Below, piece by piece: positions 12,601 through 20,700 of a stretch of DNA of 64,000 nucleotides; the first letter of the stretch is position 1, and each line of letters begins with the position of its first letter. The notes below the pieces were generated by a model. That model was not told the DNA's origin. It searched no databases and saw only the letters and a list, made by a program, of their open reading frames with translations. Where the stretch lies: assembly GCA_963971285.1 (NCBI GenBank), contig OZ020260.1, positions 14,790,798 to 14,854,797 on the forward strand, written 5' to 3'. Origin of the DNA: Astropecten irregularis. Its lineage: Eukaryota; Echinodermata; Asteroidea; Paxillosida; Astropectinidae. A program made the position numbers and the translations under genes.

Positions 12601-12626
12601 ACGATAGGGTCGCTACTGTCGGCCAT
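6520..12626 (-). CDS. PLP-dependent aminotransferase (2-aminoadipate/aromatic type), nine exons
   Basis: Nine exons join in one frame: 12626-12420, 11684-11566, 10955-10804, 10210-10049, 9153-8883, 8340-8226, 7953-7882, 7115-7012, 6643-6520. They total 1326 nt, 441 residues plus TAA. All junctions are GT-AG and the phases agree. Fold-type I signatures are visible: SGGATQA, FHNPTS (Asn205), DDVY (Asp233, Tyr236), GSFSK (Lys280, predicted Schiff-base lysine), PGIRLGW (Arg287) and NCLRLSF (Arg413, carboxylate-binding). The protein should transfer amino groups from an amino acid to a 2-oxo acid. The spacing fits the AADAT/YER152C-like branch of class I/II, and the substrate cannot be read from sequence. 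Introns hold repeats, including a dead LINE tail. An upstream in-frame Met at 12797 would add 57 residues that look like a mitochondrial presequence. The stop codon overlaps an AATAAA. Confidence 0.9.
6737..6964. mobile_element. GAGCC-rich fold-back element, copy 1
   Basis: This is an approximately 228-bp element with long inverted ends: GGCCTTTTCCAAACCTCG at the left and its complement at the right. The core includes GGCTTTTGGCTGC and CTTCAATGAAAAG. Copies with the same core lie at 24628-24860 and 30346-30575. It sits in aminotransferase intron 8. No coding capacity. Confidence 0.75.
7012..7115 (-). CDS. Aminotransferase exon 8
   Basis: This 104-nt exon encodes GGYFIWIELPEGGKADEV and the start of the small C-terminal domain, ending FLAGHR. 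The GGYFIW strand is typical of the AADAT/MocR-type branch. The acceptor is CATCCAG and the donor GTGAGC, phase 2. Confidence 0.9.
7475..7871 (-). pseudogene. Decayed non-LTR retrotransposon (ORF2 C-terminal tail)
   Basis: One minus frame gives KKELYGNLPPISEIIRDRRLR. A shift then gives FAGHCYRSKGELASDLVLWQ, followed by GKRSHRRPSTTYV and a TGA at 7475-7477. From family knowledge, the string (G)HC.RSK...SDL.LW.P.HGKR..RRP is the C-terminal tail of LINE endonuclease/reverse-transcriptase proteins. The copy is 5'-truncated and frameshifted, and it lies in the same orientation as the host gene in intron 7 of the aminotransferase. Not functional. Confidence 0.75.
7882..7953 (-). CDS. Aminotransferase exon 7
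   Basis: This 72-nt, 24-codon exon encodes ASSRALWKTLVAEMPEGV and HVTEPR, leading into the GGYFIW strand in the next exon. The donor reads AGG|GTAGGT. It is too short to stand out as an open frame and was placed by phase and family pattern. Confidence 0.82.
8226..8340 (-). CDS. Aminotransferase exon 6
   Basis: This 115-nt exon encodes AYMISGGNFNTMTSGMMG through NLRKTYA, the long interdomain helix region after the active-site lysine. The acceptor is TTCTCTCAG and the donor GTAAGC. It ends in phase 0. Confidence 0.86.
8536..8611. repeat. Intronic imperfect hairpin
   Basis: The left arm (GCTATTACTGCAGTG...CCTTTTGT, 8536-8567) pairs with the right arm (ACAAAAGG...CTGCAGTAATGGC, 8575-8611) around a short CCGGCA loop, with a few bulges. 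It is probably the centre of a small fold-back element in aminotransferase intron 5. Confidence 0.6.
8722..8824. mobile_element. AGACCTAG fold-back element, copy 1
   Basis: The arms AGAGCTACGGCTAGGTCT and AGACCTAGACCTAGCTCT pair around an approximately 38-bp centre. A near-identical copy (about 90% by eye) lies at 55704-55807 in the PRDM12-ABL interval, so this is a dispersed non-autonomous family. Confidence 0.7.
8883..9153 (-). CDS. Aminotransferase exon 5 (active-site lysine)
   Basis: This 271-nt exon encodes residues 214-303. It carries ILIVCDDVYN (Asp233 and Tyr236 against the PLP ring) and CGSFSKFTGPGIRLGW, with the predicted Schiff-base Lys280 and phosphate-binding Arg287. The acceptor is TTAACAG and the donor GTGAGT, phase 2. 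Confidence 0.92.
9259..9608. mobile_element. TTAA-flanked MITE, copy 2
   Basis: This 350-bp copy starts TTAAAGGTATAG, ends TATACCTTTAA, and lies in aminotransferase intron 4. It shares with copy 1 the stretches AGAAATNTTCACAGA and GATATGAAGATGGTGGTGGT and the phrase AACAGTTTTGATCTCT. Confidence 0.75.
10049..10210 (-). CDS. Aminotransferase exon 4
   Basis: This 162-nt exon encodes residues 160-213, including LYVITVFHNPTS; its Asn205 normally hydrogen-bonds the PLP ring oxygen. The acceptor is CTCACAG and the donor GTATGG. The longer open frame on both sides is intron read-through. Confidence 0.88.
10804..10955 (-). CDS. Aminotransferase exon 3
   Basis: This 152-nt exon encodes the cofactor phosphate-binding SGGATQAMSFL turn and the VFVEDPTYF strand that precedes the PLP ring contact. 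The acceptor is CCTTCAG and the donor GTACGT. It ends in phase 1. Confidence 0.88.
11566..11684 (-). CDS. Aminotransferase exon 2
   Basis: This 119-nt exon encodes AEEAAGDGDLFQYG followed by NPYGDPLCRIELAKFL. It lies between a TTTCAG acceptor and a GTAAGT donor, and ends in phase 2. The FQYG-x-PxGDP segment is the usual N-terminal substrate-side motif of this aminotransferase branch. Confidence 0.85.
11967..12142. mobile_element. TTAA-flanked MITE, truncated copy 3
   Basis: It starts TTAAAGGTACTATCATAC and follows the inverted complement of the right half of copy 1 (CATCTGTGAAAATTTCAGTC, CACAGTATTTCTTAAGTC). It stops where a SINE fragment begins, so the far half was lost at or before that insertion. 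Confidence 0.65.
12143..12242 (+). repeat. tRNA-derived SINE fragment
   Basis: Box-B-like GACTCGAATCCCGCTTCAGT is followed by a body, TTTAATGACTTAAAATA then CAGTAAATTTCCCTTGTGGT, that matches the copy at 42203-42343. It abuts the truncated MITE on its left. Confidence 0.65.
12420..12626 (-). CDS. Aminotransferase exon 1 (residues 1-69)
   Basis: It opens MADSSDPIV and ends HKRM just before the donor GTAATT, phase 0. The chosen ATG has G at -3 and +4, a good context. The frame stays open upstream to a Met at 12797, which has TAA three codons before it. That extension is rich in Arg and Ser and has no acidic residue, as in mitochondrial presequences. An acceptor-like CATTTCAG ending at 12693 could instead make this the second exon, with a 5' exon further upstream. 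Confidence 0.8.
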
Positions 12627-13292
12627 TGCTGGGATAGTTTGGGTGGTGAGGGCTCGGCCTGGTACTGGGGATTTTGCACAGAAACGGGGAAACTGAAATG
12701 AGCTAACCAGACGTGTGGACGTGGGTGTGTAACATGATACTAGCTTGGATACACGTACTGCCCAGTAAGGATTCATGATATGAATGGCTAAAACCATTGG
12801 ACTTTATCTGTAAATGGTACCCTGACGTCTATGCATGCAAATCAAACCTGTGGTTTGGAAAAAACATATGGATACCTGACTACACGAGCTACACGAGAAG
12901 GAGATCTATTGAAAATTTCTGAGTGATAATTTATATTTTTGCCAAATAAATTGTATTTTATTTTATCTGACCTTTCCGCGTGTGATAAGATGACAAGATG
13001 ATAAGCATAGGCCTACTGTATATCAATTCGTCAGAGTACCATTTACAATGTTTGTAGGGTTTTTGTAGCAATTTAATTTCTGAAATTCTTAAAAACTTTA
13101 GTTCTGAAGTCCGAGTGCTTGTATAAAAGTTGTAGTTGGCCTATAGGCTAGTTAGGTTTGTATAATTTTGTTGTCTAATAGTAATAATTAATATAAAAAG
13201 TAGAAAGGGAGAAAGTTTGCAAAATAAAAGGGAAAGTCCTTGTTATTAGGGGGAAATGGTAACAATGAAATTGAGACAAAAGAAAAAAATTC

Positions 13293-13365
13293 TGGTCAAT
13301 GTGGGGCTCGAACCCACGACCCTCGCGTTATTAGCACGATGCTCTGCCGACTGAGCTAATCGACC
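13293..13365 (-). tRNA. tRNA-Ile(AAT)
   Basis: A full cloverleaf is present. The acceptor stem GGTCGAT/ATTGACC has one G-U pair. The D stem is GCTC/GAGC, the anticodon stem TCGTG/CGCGA, and the loop CTAATAA with anticodon AAT (A34 read as inosine). The T arm GGGTTCGAGCCCC is intact and the discriminator is A. There is no intron. An oligo-T Pol III terminator follows within 10 bp (13283-13289 on the plus strand is A-rich). Confidence 0.95.
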
Positions 13366-13966
13366 GTTGATGTCGAGGTGACTTTTATTTATTATAAACA
13401 AGGGGTATAAATTCGCATTGTTTTATATACACATTTTAACAGTAAAAACAAAATGTGTTGAAGAAAACAAATGCATCAATCCATAATCTGTATCCAAATA
13501 GAGAGAACATAAAACACATTTACCATAAAGACTACATTACATGATCTATTGGTATTGCACGCCGAACAAACAAATTTATTTTTTCCATTTACTACGGCGG
13601 CATCCAATGACCAAAAGTAATTCCTTTGGACAGCCACTCACTAACATAATATCCTAAATACAAATATTAATCCAATGAGAGGGAACATGTATGGTTTGGG
13701 CATGGAGCTGAGGATTGGAGGCAATTTGTTACCCTAATTTTTTAGCATGGAGAAATTCTCCAATTTATTAGCCTAATAGTAGTAAGTATATTTCTAACTC
13801 CTTAAAAATACTTAAACAGTAAAAGTTAAACTAGAGTCAATGGACATGGTTAAGTTTGATCGTTTTGAAAAAAAAAGTATCCATCAATATTGAAAAGGCT
13901 CTGAATAAAAGCCATTGCAAAAGAAAAAGATCACAGAAATTCTTCTAAAAGAGAAAAATATCTAAC

Positions 13967-14039
13967 TGGTCAGTGTGGGGCTCGAACCCACGACCCTCGC
14001 GTTATTAGCACGATGCTCTGCCGACTGAGCTAACCGACC
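13967..14039 (-). tRNA. tRNA-Ile(AAT), second copy
   Basis: It is nearly identical to the copy at 13293-13365, with acceptor GGTCGGT/ACTGACC. The loop CTAATAA, anticodon AAT and discriminator A are the same. A T5 terminator follows at about 15 bp. Its 5' flank, unlike that of the first copy, contains a 52-bp block at 14084-14135 shared with the tRNA at 16053-16125. Confidence 0.95.
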
Positions 14040-14083
14040 ATCTGGCATTGCAGAGCGGAAATAAACAATATATACTGTATACA

Positions 14084-14135
14084 CATTGACTCGTGACGTT
14101 TTACGACGTCACTGCGTGTAGTCTTTATGCACAAG
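14084..14135 (-). promoter_or_regulatory. Conserved block upstream of tRNA-Ile copy 2
   Basis: 52 bp, starting 45 bp upstream of the tRNA, match 16166-16217 at 51 positions. The block holds the inverted repeat GTGACGT-tttacg-ACGTCAC, with CRE-like TGACGT half sites. The 44 bp between it and the tRNA are much less alike than the block itself. It may be an upstream Pol III control region, or only the best-preserved part of the duplication. Confidence 0.45.
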
Positions 14136-15114
14136 TACAACGTATAGTGAATTACCACAGTGTTGTGTTCAATACATGTATTGCACAGGTCAACTTTGAA
14201 GTGAATGGGACTTGTAAAGAGTTTAAACAAAAATAGACTTGCTTTCCAGTCCGTCGTGAGTTAGACTGGTTCCCGTCTCAATGCTATGTGCGTTCGTTTA
14301 GCTTCCGCGAGTCGGCACCTGTCAACCTAGTTGGCGCCCTCTTGCTTGTTTTGTGTAATTTTAAATGACCGTTCCCTAGTCAGGGCTTCCCCGTAGAATC
14401 TAATCGAACGCAATGACAAATCGAATGACTTGGAAGGAAGGATGATCATGGCTGGACTGAGACGAACTTTTCATTTTAGAAGTATAATAATTTGTACAGG
14501 CTTACAGACACCCTACTTCTAGCAGTATAGGCATCCAAACTGCGCTACCTCGTCCCTTCATGTTGATTAGTATCCTACCATGGAGGAATAAAAGCGATTT
14601 AGTCCATCCCAATTAGTCCTAGCCTGGCCGGCGACAACTTTTCTTCAAACTCAAGGGAAAAAGAGAGAAAGAAATAAGGAAACGAACACTGAATTCCAGA
14701 AATATTTTATGCAAAGGCGAATGCAAATGCGAACTGCAAACTGCAGCGCTGATTTAATTTATAATTTGTACAAAGTTAGCCCATTTCGGGCACAATAAAT
14801 AAATAAAGCCTTACAAAATATATTAGGCTTACAAATTATGAGGACTGTATGTATACCAAAAGTCATAAAAACGTGATAAGTGCACTTGGTGCGTATGAAA
14901 TTACATATAAAAATTCCCTTTGTAAAAAAAGGATGTTTTGGAATGTACCGAATGTTTGTGTAAATGATGACTCATCGATTTTAATAATAAATATGCAAAG
15001 GTATTATAATTACAATAAATAGATAAATAGATAAAATTAATGAAGTCCTAAGGCAATAGTAGATGTGGCATTTATAGGTTTTCCCGCACATTTTCAAACC
15101 GTTTTTTTTTTCAT

Positions 15115-15985
15115 TCAATTTCCTAAGTACTTCACTTCAATTTCGTCCCAAGAAGACTGGAATGTGCAAATGCTACATTCAATTTAGTCATTGGTCATTC
15201 GAATTGATCAATGGTCAATCGGTTTCGTCAGTTTTCATTCGTTTTCGTCATATGTCACTGTAATTCGTTTCACTTGATCAACATCTACATAATGAATGAT
15301 CAAATTAGTCTTTTGTCAAACGGATTCGATACTTTGTCGTTCAAATTGAACTGACAATCTGACTGAGCTTTGTGAAAAAGCTTATATGCCTGCACTGTAT
15401 AAGCCCCTTTCAGGTTACATGTAATTGGCTTTCACTTGCTCTCATGATTCCGAACCGTCTTACACCACTTTATACTCCGATCATCAAAAATCTTTGTAAC
15501 GTAGGCAAATGGATCCAAATGGAAACCGGGCCAGAGGGCCATACAACCAAGTGATGGTGTGGACTATTCCGAAAAAGATGTGAAATTAAGAATGCATCTT
15601 CTTTTACTTTGATGAAGTATAGCCCTGCTTATTTCTGGTATGAAAATTTAAAAAACATCTTGCCTCTAGGTTTTTTGGACAAAACAAAAATCGAAAAGCA
15701 CATCATAAGCCTACATGGTAAATTCTCATTTCGGGTATGTTCCTGCGTCAGACAAAATATTCTTCGGACAGTAGAAAGTAATGTGAAAGTGAAAATGAAA
15801 CGATGAACCGTAAAAAGAAAATGAAGGACGGCATATAATCATGTGATGAATTTAAATGACATTTATACGAATTGGATTGCAAAATGACGAAATTGATTCG
15901 TCTATAGTTCGTTTGGCAACTGCGGTCGACGAAATTGAATTGTCTTTGATCAAAATGCATGACAAATATATCAAATTGGTTGGTC
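15115..15985. repeat. Degenerate inverted arrays of a TCAATTTCGTC-type motif
   Basis: From about 15115 to 15350, a word like TCAATTTCGTC or TCATTCGTTTTCGTCA recurs every 18-22 bp. From about 15790 to 15985 the complement (GACGAAATTGA) recurs. The two arms flank about 430 bp with no recognisable coding. This looks like an old fold-back element with sub-repeated arms. Confidence 0.4.
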
Positions 15986-16052
15986 AATTTACTAATATAA
16001 TAAAGTAAAAAGGTAAACAGGAATATTTCTATAAGGGAGAAAACACAAATTC

Positions 16053-16125
16053 AGGTCGGTATGGGTCTCGAACCCACGACCATCACGTTGTTAGCGTGAG
16101 GCTCTTCCGACTGAGCTAACCGACC
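16053..16125 (-). tRNA. tRNA with valine anticodon AAC in an isoleucine-type body
   Basis: The cloverleaf is complete: acceptor GGTCGGT/ACCGACC fully paired, D stem GCTC/GAGC, anticodon stem TCACG/CGTGA, loop CTAACAA with anticodon AAC (Val), T arm GGGTTCGAGACCC. Body and 5' flank match the tRNA-Ile(AAT) at 13967-14039, so it is a duplicate. It differs at position 36 (T to C). Stem pairs G29-C41, T30-G40 and G5-T68 have become A-T, C-G and G-C, so pairing is kept or improved. The discriminator is T instead of A, unusual for both Ile and Val. A T4 terminator follows. It may be a recruited tRNA-Val or a near-functional pseudogene. Confidence 0.8.
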
Positions 16126-16165
16126 ATCTGAATAAAATGAAGAAAATAAACAATAATATTACTTT

Positions 16166-16217
16166 CATTGACTCGTGACGTTTTACGACGTCACTGCATG
16201 TAGTCTTTATGCACAAG
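16166..16217 (-). promoter_or_regulatory. Conserved block upstream of the AAC tRNA
   Basis: This is the second copy of the 52-bp block at 14084-14135, at almost the same distance (41 bp) from its tRNA. It carries the same inverted TGACGT half sites. It proves that the duplication included upstream sequence. Confidence 0.45.
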
Positions 16218-17163
16218 AAGTGGCACGCCACTAGCCTGGGATGGTTACGTAATCCTTTGTCAGACTGCCCTTTCTGACCAGCGACACTCTTGCAGTACCA
16301 CCTTTAAGCTTCTCCCCACAAAATGTGGAGTGCATGTTCCAAGAATTTGATATAAAGTGCACTGCCACTTCGTGCGTTGTCATACGTAGACAATGTTGCC
16401 ACTGAATATTTGGAATTATTTAACAAAATAATCTGGGAAGATCTTTTCAAGTACTGGCCCTTGAAATTCATTTACAACATTTTAATGTTTAAAAAGCTAA
16501 TATAAAATGAGCTACAATACAAAATAAATAGCTTTTTATGGCGATGGCGAAAAAAAAAAAGCAAAAATGATGAGGAAAACCTCCGATAATTTCATCTGCA
16601 CATTCTGGATCCCAAAGCCTTCCTTTAGTTTGTTCTATAATAACTTAGCCTTAGCCTTAGCCTTAGGCAGTCTAAACACGTCTTACTATTCATTCTACAA
16701 GTCGCATATGCGCGGTCGGCATCAATTCAAGCAAGCAGAGTAAACGACCAACAAAAGCCAATGTTAATGTTTCAAATACTGGAGAAGAATTGCTCGTCCT
16801 AAATGCACAACACACAGTGTTGATATAAATAAACGGTATTTAACAAACTAGAGGATTTAAATTAAAAGATTTAAAAGATCAATGTTCAAAATATTGTTCC
16901 TACTCCAAAGAACCCCCACTAGCCACCGGCCTAGCCCCACCCCGGCACCCCCGCTATTAGGATATTTTAAAGTTCATATCGTATTCCTTGTGGCTTTGGA
17001 ATGTACTGAAAATAATTCTATTTCGAGCAACTGACCAGTGGAAAAACAAACGGAAGCGAATGTTTGCCAAGTCACCATGAAGGAAATGGTTCACCCGTAC
17101 TCACTACGAAACCACATTAATTTCCCGTGCTTTTGGCTCAAACGTGTCATGACTGAAAACAGC

Positions 17164-17180
17164 AACAGCGCCACCTATTG
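17164..17180 (-). promoter_or_regulatory. CTCF-like motif downstream of PRDM12
   Basis: The minus strand reads CAATAGGTGGCGCTGTT, close to the core CTCF pattern (AGGTGGCGC type). It lies about 330 bp past the PRDM12 stop. It is judged only by resemblance to the consensus. Confidence 0.4.
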
Positions 17181-17206
17181 TCGGTATCTGTCCCATTCTC
17201 GTCCCG

Positions 17207-17212
17207 TTTATT
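17207..17212 (-). terminator. PRDM12: Candidate polyadenylation signal of PRDM12
   Basis: AATAAA on the minus strand, about 300 bp downstream of the PRDM12 stop codon. It is the first such signal I noticed after the stop. Confidence 0.4.
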
Positions 17213-17508
17213 AAAACTTGTAAGTGGCAATAACACTCGACTCACAGAAAATAATGGGAGAGATGAACGAATACTACCGACCGAAGCGGTAGAGAAATTA
17301 CGGCAACGATGTAAATTTAAATTCACTTTTAGGCCCAGACCTAAAGATGTTCAAGTACTCCGGTATATCAGTGCATGAACTGAGTATTTGTTATTAAACT
17401 AGTGACAACGTCAAAAATCGTGTCCCATTTTGTTGAAAAGATCCCATATCTAATGCTAGATTCTGTTTCGGACCGAGCTTTCAGTCAGTTTGGTGCACAC
17501 CATCCTGC

Positions 17509-17705
17509 TTAACTCTGTGGGATCTTGGAGGCGGTGTGGTCCGGGTGATGGAAGGTGAGTGGCTGGTGAGTCTGTTGGGTGACGGGAGGAATGGCTCCGG
17601 TGCCCGAAGGAGGAGGGCGGTGCCGTGCGCTCTTCTGATGGGCCCGGAGACCGGCCAGCTGCGAGTAGGCACTGTGGCATACGTTGCATCGGTACGGCTT
17701 CTCAC
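17509..17705 (-). CDS. PRDM12: PRDM12 exon 6 (finger 3 and C-terminus)
   Basis: It starts [19 protein letters not shown] after the acceptor AATTCAG, with the linker Gly split across the intron. Finger 3 has Cys276, Cys279, His292 and His298 with an H-x5-H spacing (HQKSARH), as in vertebrate PRDM12. The 36-residue tail is Pro/His/Thr-rich and ends KIPQS before TAA. Confidence 0.93.
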
Positions 17706-20700
17706 CTGAATTGGGGAGAAAAGTTGAAAAAAAACATCGTGAATATTGTCCAGAGGCTAGCAAGAGTAGAGCAACAATTCCAACATCTACGACGTGTTTC
17801 CGACAATGTCGTAATTGTTCTACTATTTTCACACGATATTGCAAAATTGTGATATGAGTAACTATAATGATCTTTGAAATGTGGCCTTTTTGGTTTGCGG
17901 TAACACCATGTATTCGTTCGCACTTTTGCACTTCTTATTTCGTCGCACTTCTCGTGATGTCTCAACATTTCAACTAGCCTGCACTAGTCATCATCAGGAA
18001 TTCTTTGATCAAGTATAATGAGGACATCTATGTCACCAAGAAAGTTGCTAAAATGTAACATTTTGTCATTTGTCAAAAAGATGGACTGTTTTCCAACTTT
18101 TGGCAGGCCGTGCTAACCACGAACGGGTGATTATGAATAAAATGAAAGGTCTATAATACCTGTGTGAAGGCGCACGTGATTGCGCAGTGTAGATGACTGG
18201 CTGAAACGCCGATGACAAAACTTGCAGACGAACGGCTTGTCCAGAGTATGGATGCGCATGTGGGAACGTAGGTTGCTACGGGAGTTGAATCCGCGACGGC
18301 AGACCACGCAGTGCAGGCGTCCGGCCGTGTTAGACTGATGGTCAGTACTGGTCAGTTCATCTGTCATGAGAGATAAAATGTAAGTTATAAGAGGCATGAC
18401 ACATAAAAACGGACACCGTGGCGGTCAAGAGAAACGGAACAAGATGCTTTACTTGTTACCTAAGAAGAATAACAACATGAATTCGGTATGATTGAAAACA
18501 AAATGTGCGCATATTTACGTTTGACCAATACCTATACACAGTATAAAATAATGTGGTGAAGGCCGCTATTTCCCGTTCAAGTTTTCAAGTTTTCCGCCCG
18601 AAAGTGTCATTTTTGCTGGTCATAAACGCCAAATCATGCCACATTCAGCAGAGCAATGATGACCCTACTATAAACATCGATATGATAAGGTGACATGAGC
18701 ATGAAAGATGGAATGATATTTACCAGGACCAGCAATCTTGACGCTGCTATTGTTGCTCTTGTGTTCAGGTGAGGCCAGACCGATAGGTATACTATTCATG
18801 AAGAGATCATAGGCACTGCCGTAGTACACAAACAACTCCTGATCTGGTGGAATAGTCTAGAAAAACAGAGAAAGGAATGGAAGGTTACAAACGAACCATC
18901 GGTATACAAATATTATAATAAACATATTCTCTAAAATTAGGCGAAATCTTAGATTTAAAAAGGGACCAACTTCAAAGTCGATCTACTTAAAGGGTCTGTG
19001 CAATAGATATATTATGGCTTGAACGTGTGCAAAAAAGCAGTTGTTTAATATAGGGCCTGTGATTTTATCCACTTCCACAACTGTTTCAGGGTTAACGGCA
19101 AGTGTTTTTGTTTATATGCTAATTAGAAGTTATGAGCAAAACTGTGATGTCATCTAGGTAACTGAGAGCAGTCACAAAAAGTTGGGGTTGTTTCATAAGT
19201 TTTCTGACAGACATTTTACTCGTCAATAAATTTTGTTTTGCCGAATATGTTCCTGACTCAACTGGTGGTGTTTGCAATGTTTGAATACCTAGCCCAAGTC
19301 CTAGCCAACTGGTTTAAAAAAAAAGCCATCCCCAAAGATGGCGTCGTTAGGGCGCCCTCATGGGACATACCTTGACAGCACGATAGTAGATGTCTGAACC
19401 GGTCTGGAAGACCTCTAGATTTTGCTCTTGCTCGTTGCGGGCGCAGTTGACGTAGCACATCCATGTTTGAAGTGACTCTTCTGAAGCATCGACAAAATGA
19501 CTGACCCGACCCTGGTCGTCAAACACCTGATCAGACAGGGACAAAGATGAAACGGACTTGATAATCATTGTGATGCAAGGAATACAATTCATTCAAATGG
19601 ACTACATAATGCTGCATTTAATCATTTATTATTTACACTTCTATGCCCATTCTCAGGCAAATACGAACTTTGGATGGGAGGATTTTTCACACTTTAACTG
19701 ATTGCCGTTCATATTCTGTAACGGAAGGGTGGCAAAATGCGATTGCCGATTTAATGCATAGCGCCCTCTTGTGGTCAATCGTAATCATGTCACGATTTGG
19801 ACGTGTAGTAGGCTATGTGAGTGTGTGAGTTTGTAGAATGTGGAGGTATACATGTACTAGCTTGTCTGTGATTTGTGGAGTGAATTAATTTGTGACATAA
19901 ACGCCATGCAAACCCAATGAGCCCAATGTATTCAAAATAAACAGACATTTCATCGCGTGAAGATGACTTGGATCATTATACAGAGTAAAATGTTCACTGG
20001 AAGACAAGACAAGTTTAATGGTCGCACAATCATCGACCAACCTACCAACAAACAAACTAACACGACAACCAACAAACACGACCGACTATACCAACCTCCC
20101 ACATGAACTGGTTATCCCTGTCAGTGGCCACCTCATGAGGGCGCACTATCCTGCCCGTGTACGGACCCATCTCAGTGCCTTCTTTGATCCAGTCCTTGGA
20201 GAACACACCGATTGCTGAGCCTGGTAGCGAGGACGGGCAGAGTGACACCTGGGGCGGCATCGGCATACCTAGCAGGAATTGACCAATGAGAGTAATCAGA
20301 ATAAGCAGGTGTCTCGTTCATTATTAAAGGGACAATGTTAGGTGTAGGCCTACAAGACAAGGGATAAGAGAACATCTTAAAGGACACATGAATCGGAGAC
20401 TTCGTTCCCGGGAAATTGCTTCATTTTTAAAGGGAGGAATCAATCGAGGGGCGCGGTCAATTTAGGAACCGCCCTTCCTCGGAGCGTGGGATCGTGGTTT
20501 AATTGGCTAGTGTTTGCCACACGCCTTATACCAACGAAGATGTAGTCTGATACCCTGACTACTCCCCATGGATGTTCCATTCAACTTCCTTATTTGCAAG
20601 ATGTTTATAGTTGAGCAGTTCAATAATGACGGCTACGTGTGTCTGTCTGTCTCTGTACGCGCGTGTAAAGCACCTGTGAGATCCAGAGACGGTTCATGAT

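Larger units (their letters stand above)
12798..17508. other. Aminotransferase-PRDM12 interval with tRNA cluster
   Basis: It contains three minus-strand tRNA genes (13293-13365, 13967-14039, 16053-16125) and an inverted degenerate array (about 15115-15985). A (CTTAGC)4 microsatellite lies near 16648. Candidate CTCF-like words occur at 14334-14342 and 17164-17180, and a polyadenylation signal for PRDM12 at 17207-17212. No protein gene is supported. Confidence 0.6.

Noticed and set aside
6520-12626. Identification of the aminotransferase as KYAT1, which also maps to human 9q34
   Set aside because: The PLP-lysine region and the FQYGNPYGDP and GGYFIW motifs fit the AADAT/YER152C-type branch and not the KYAT family; no synteny claim is made for it.
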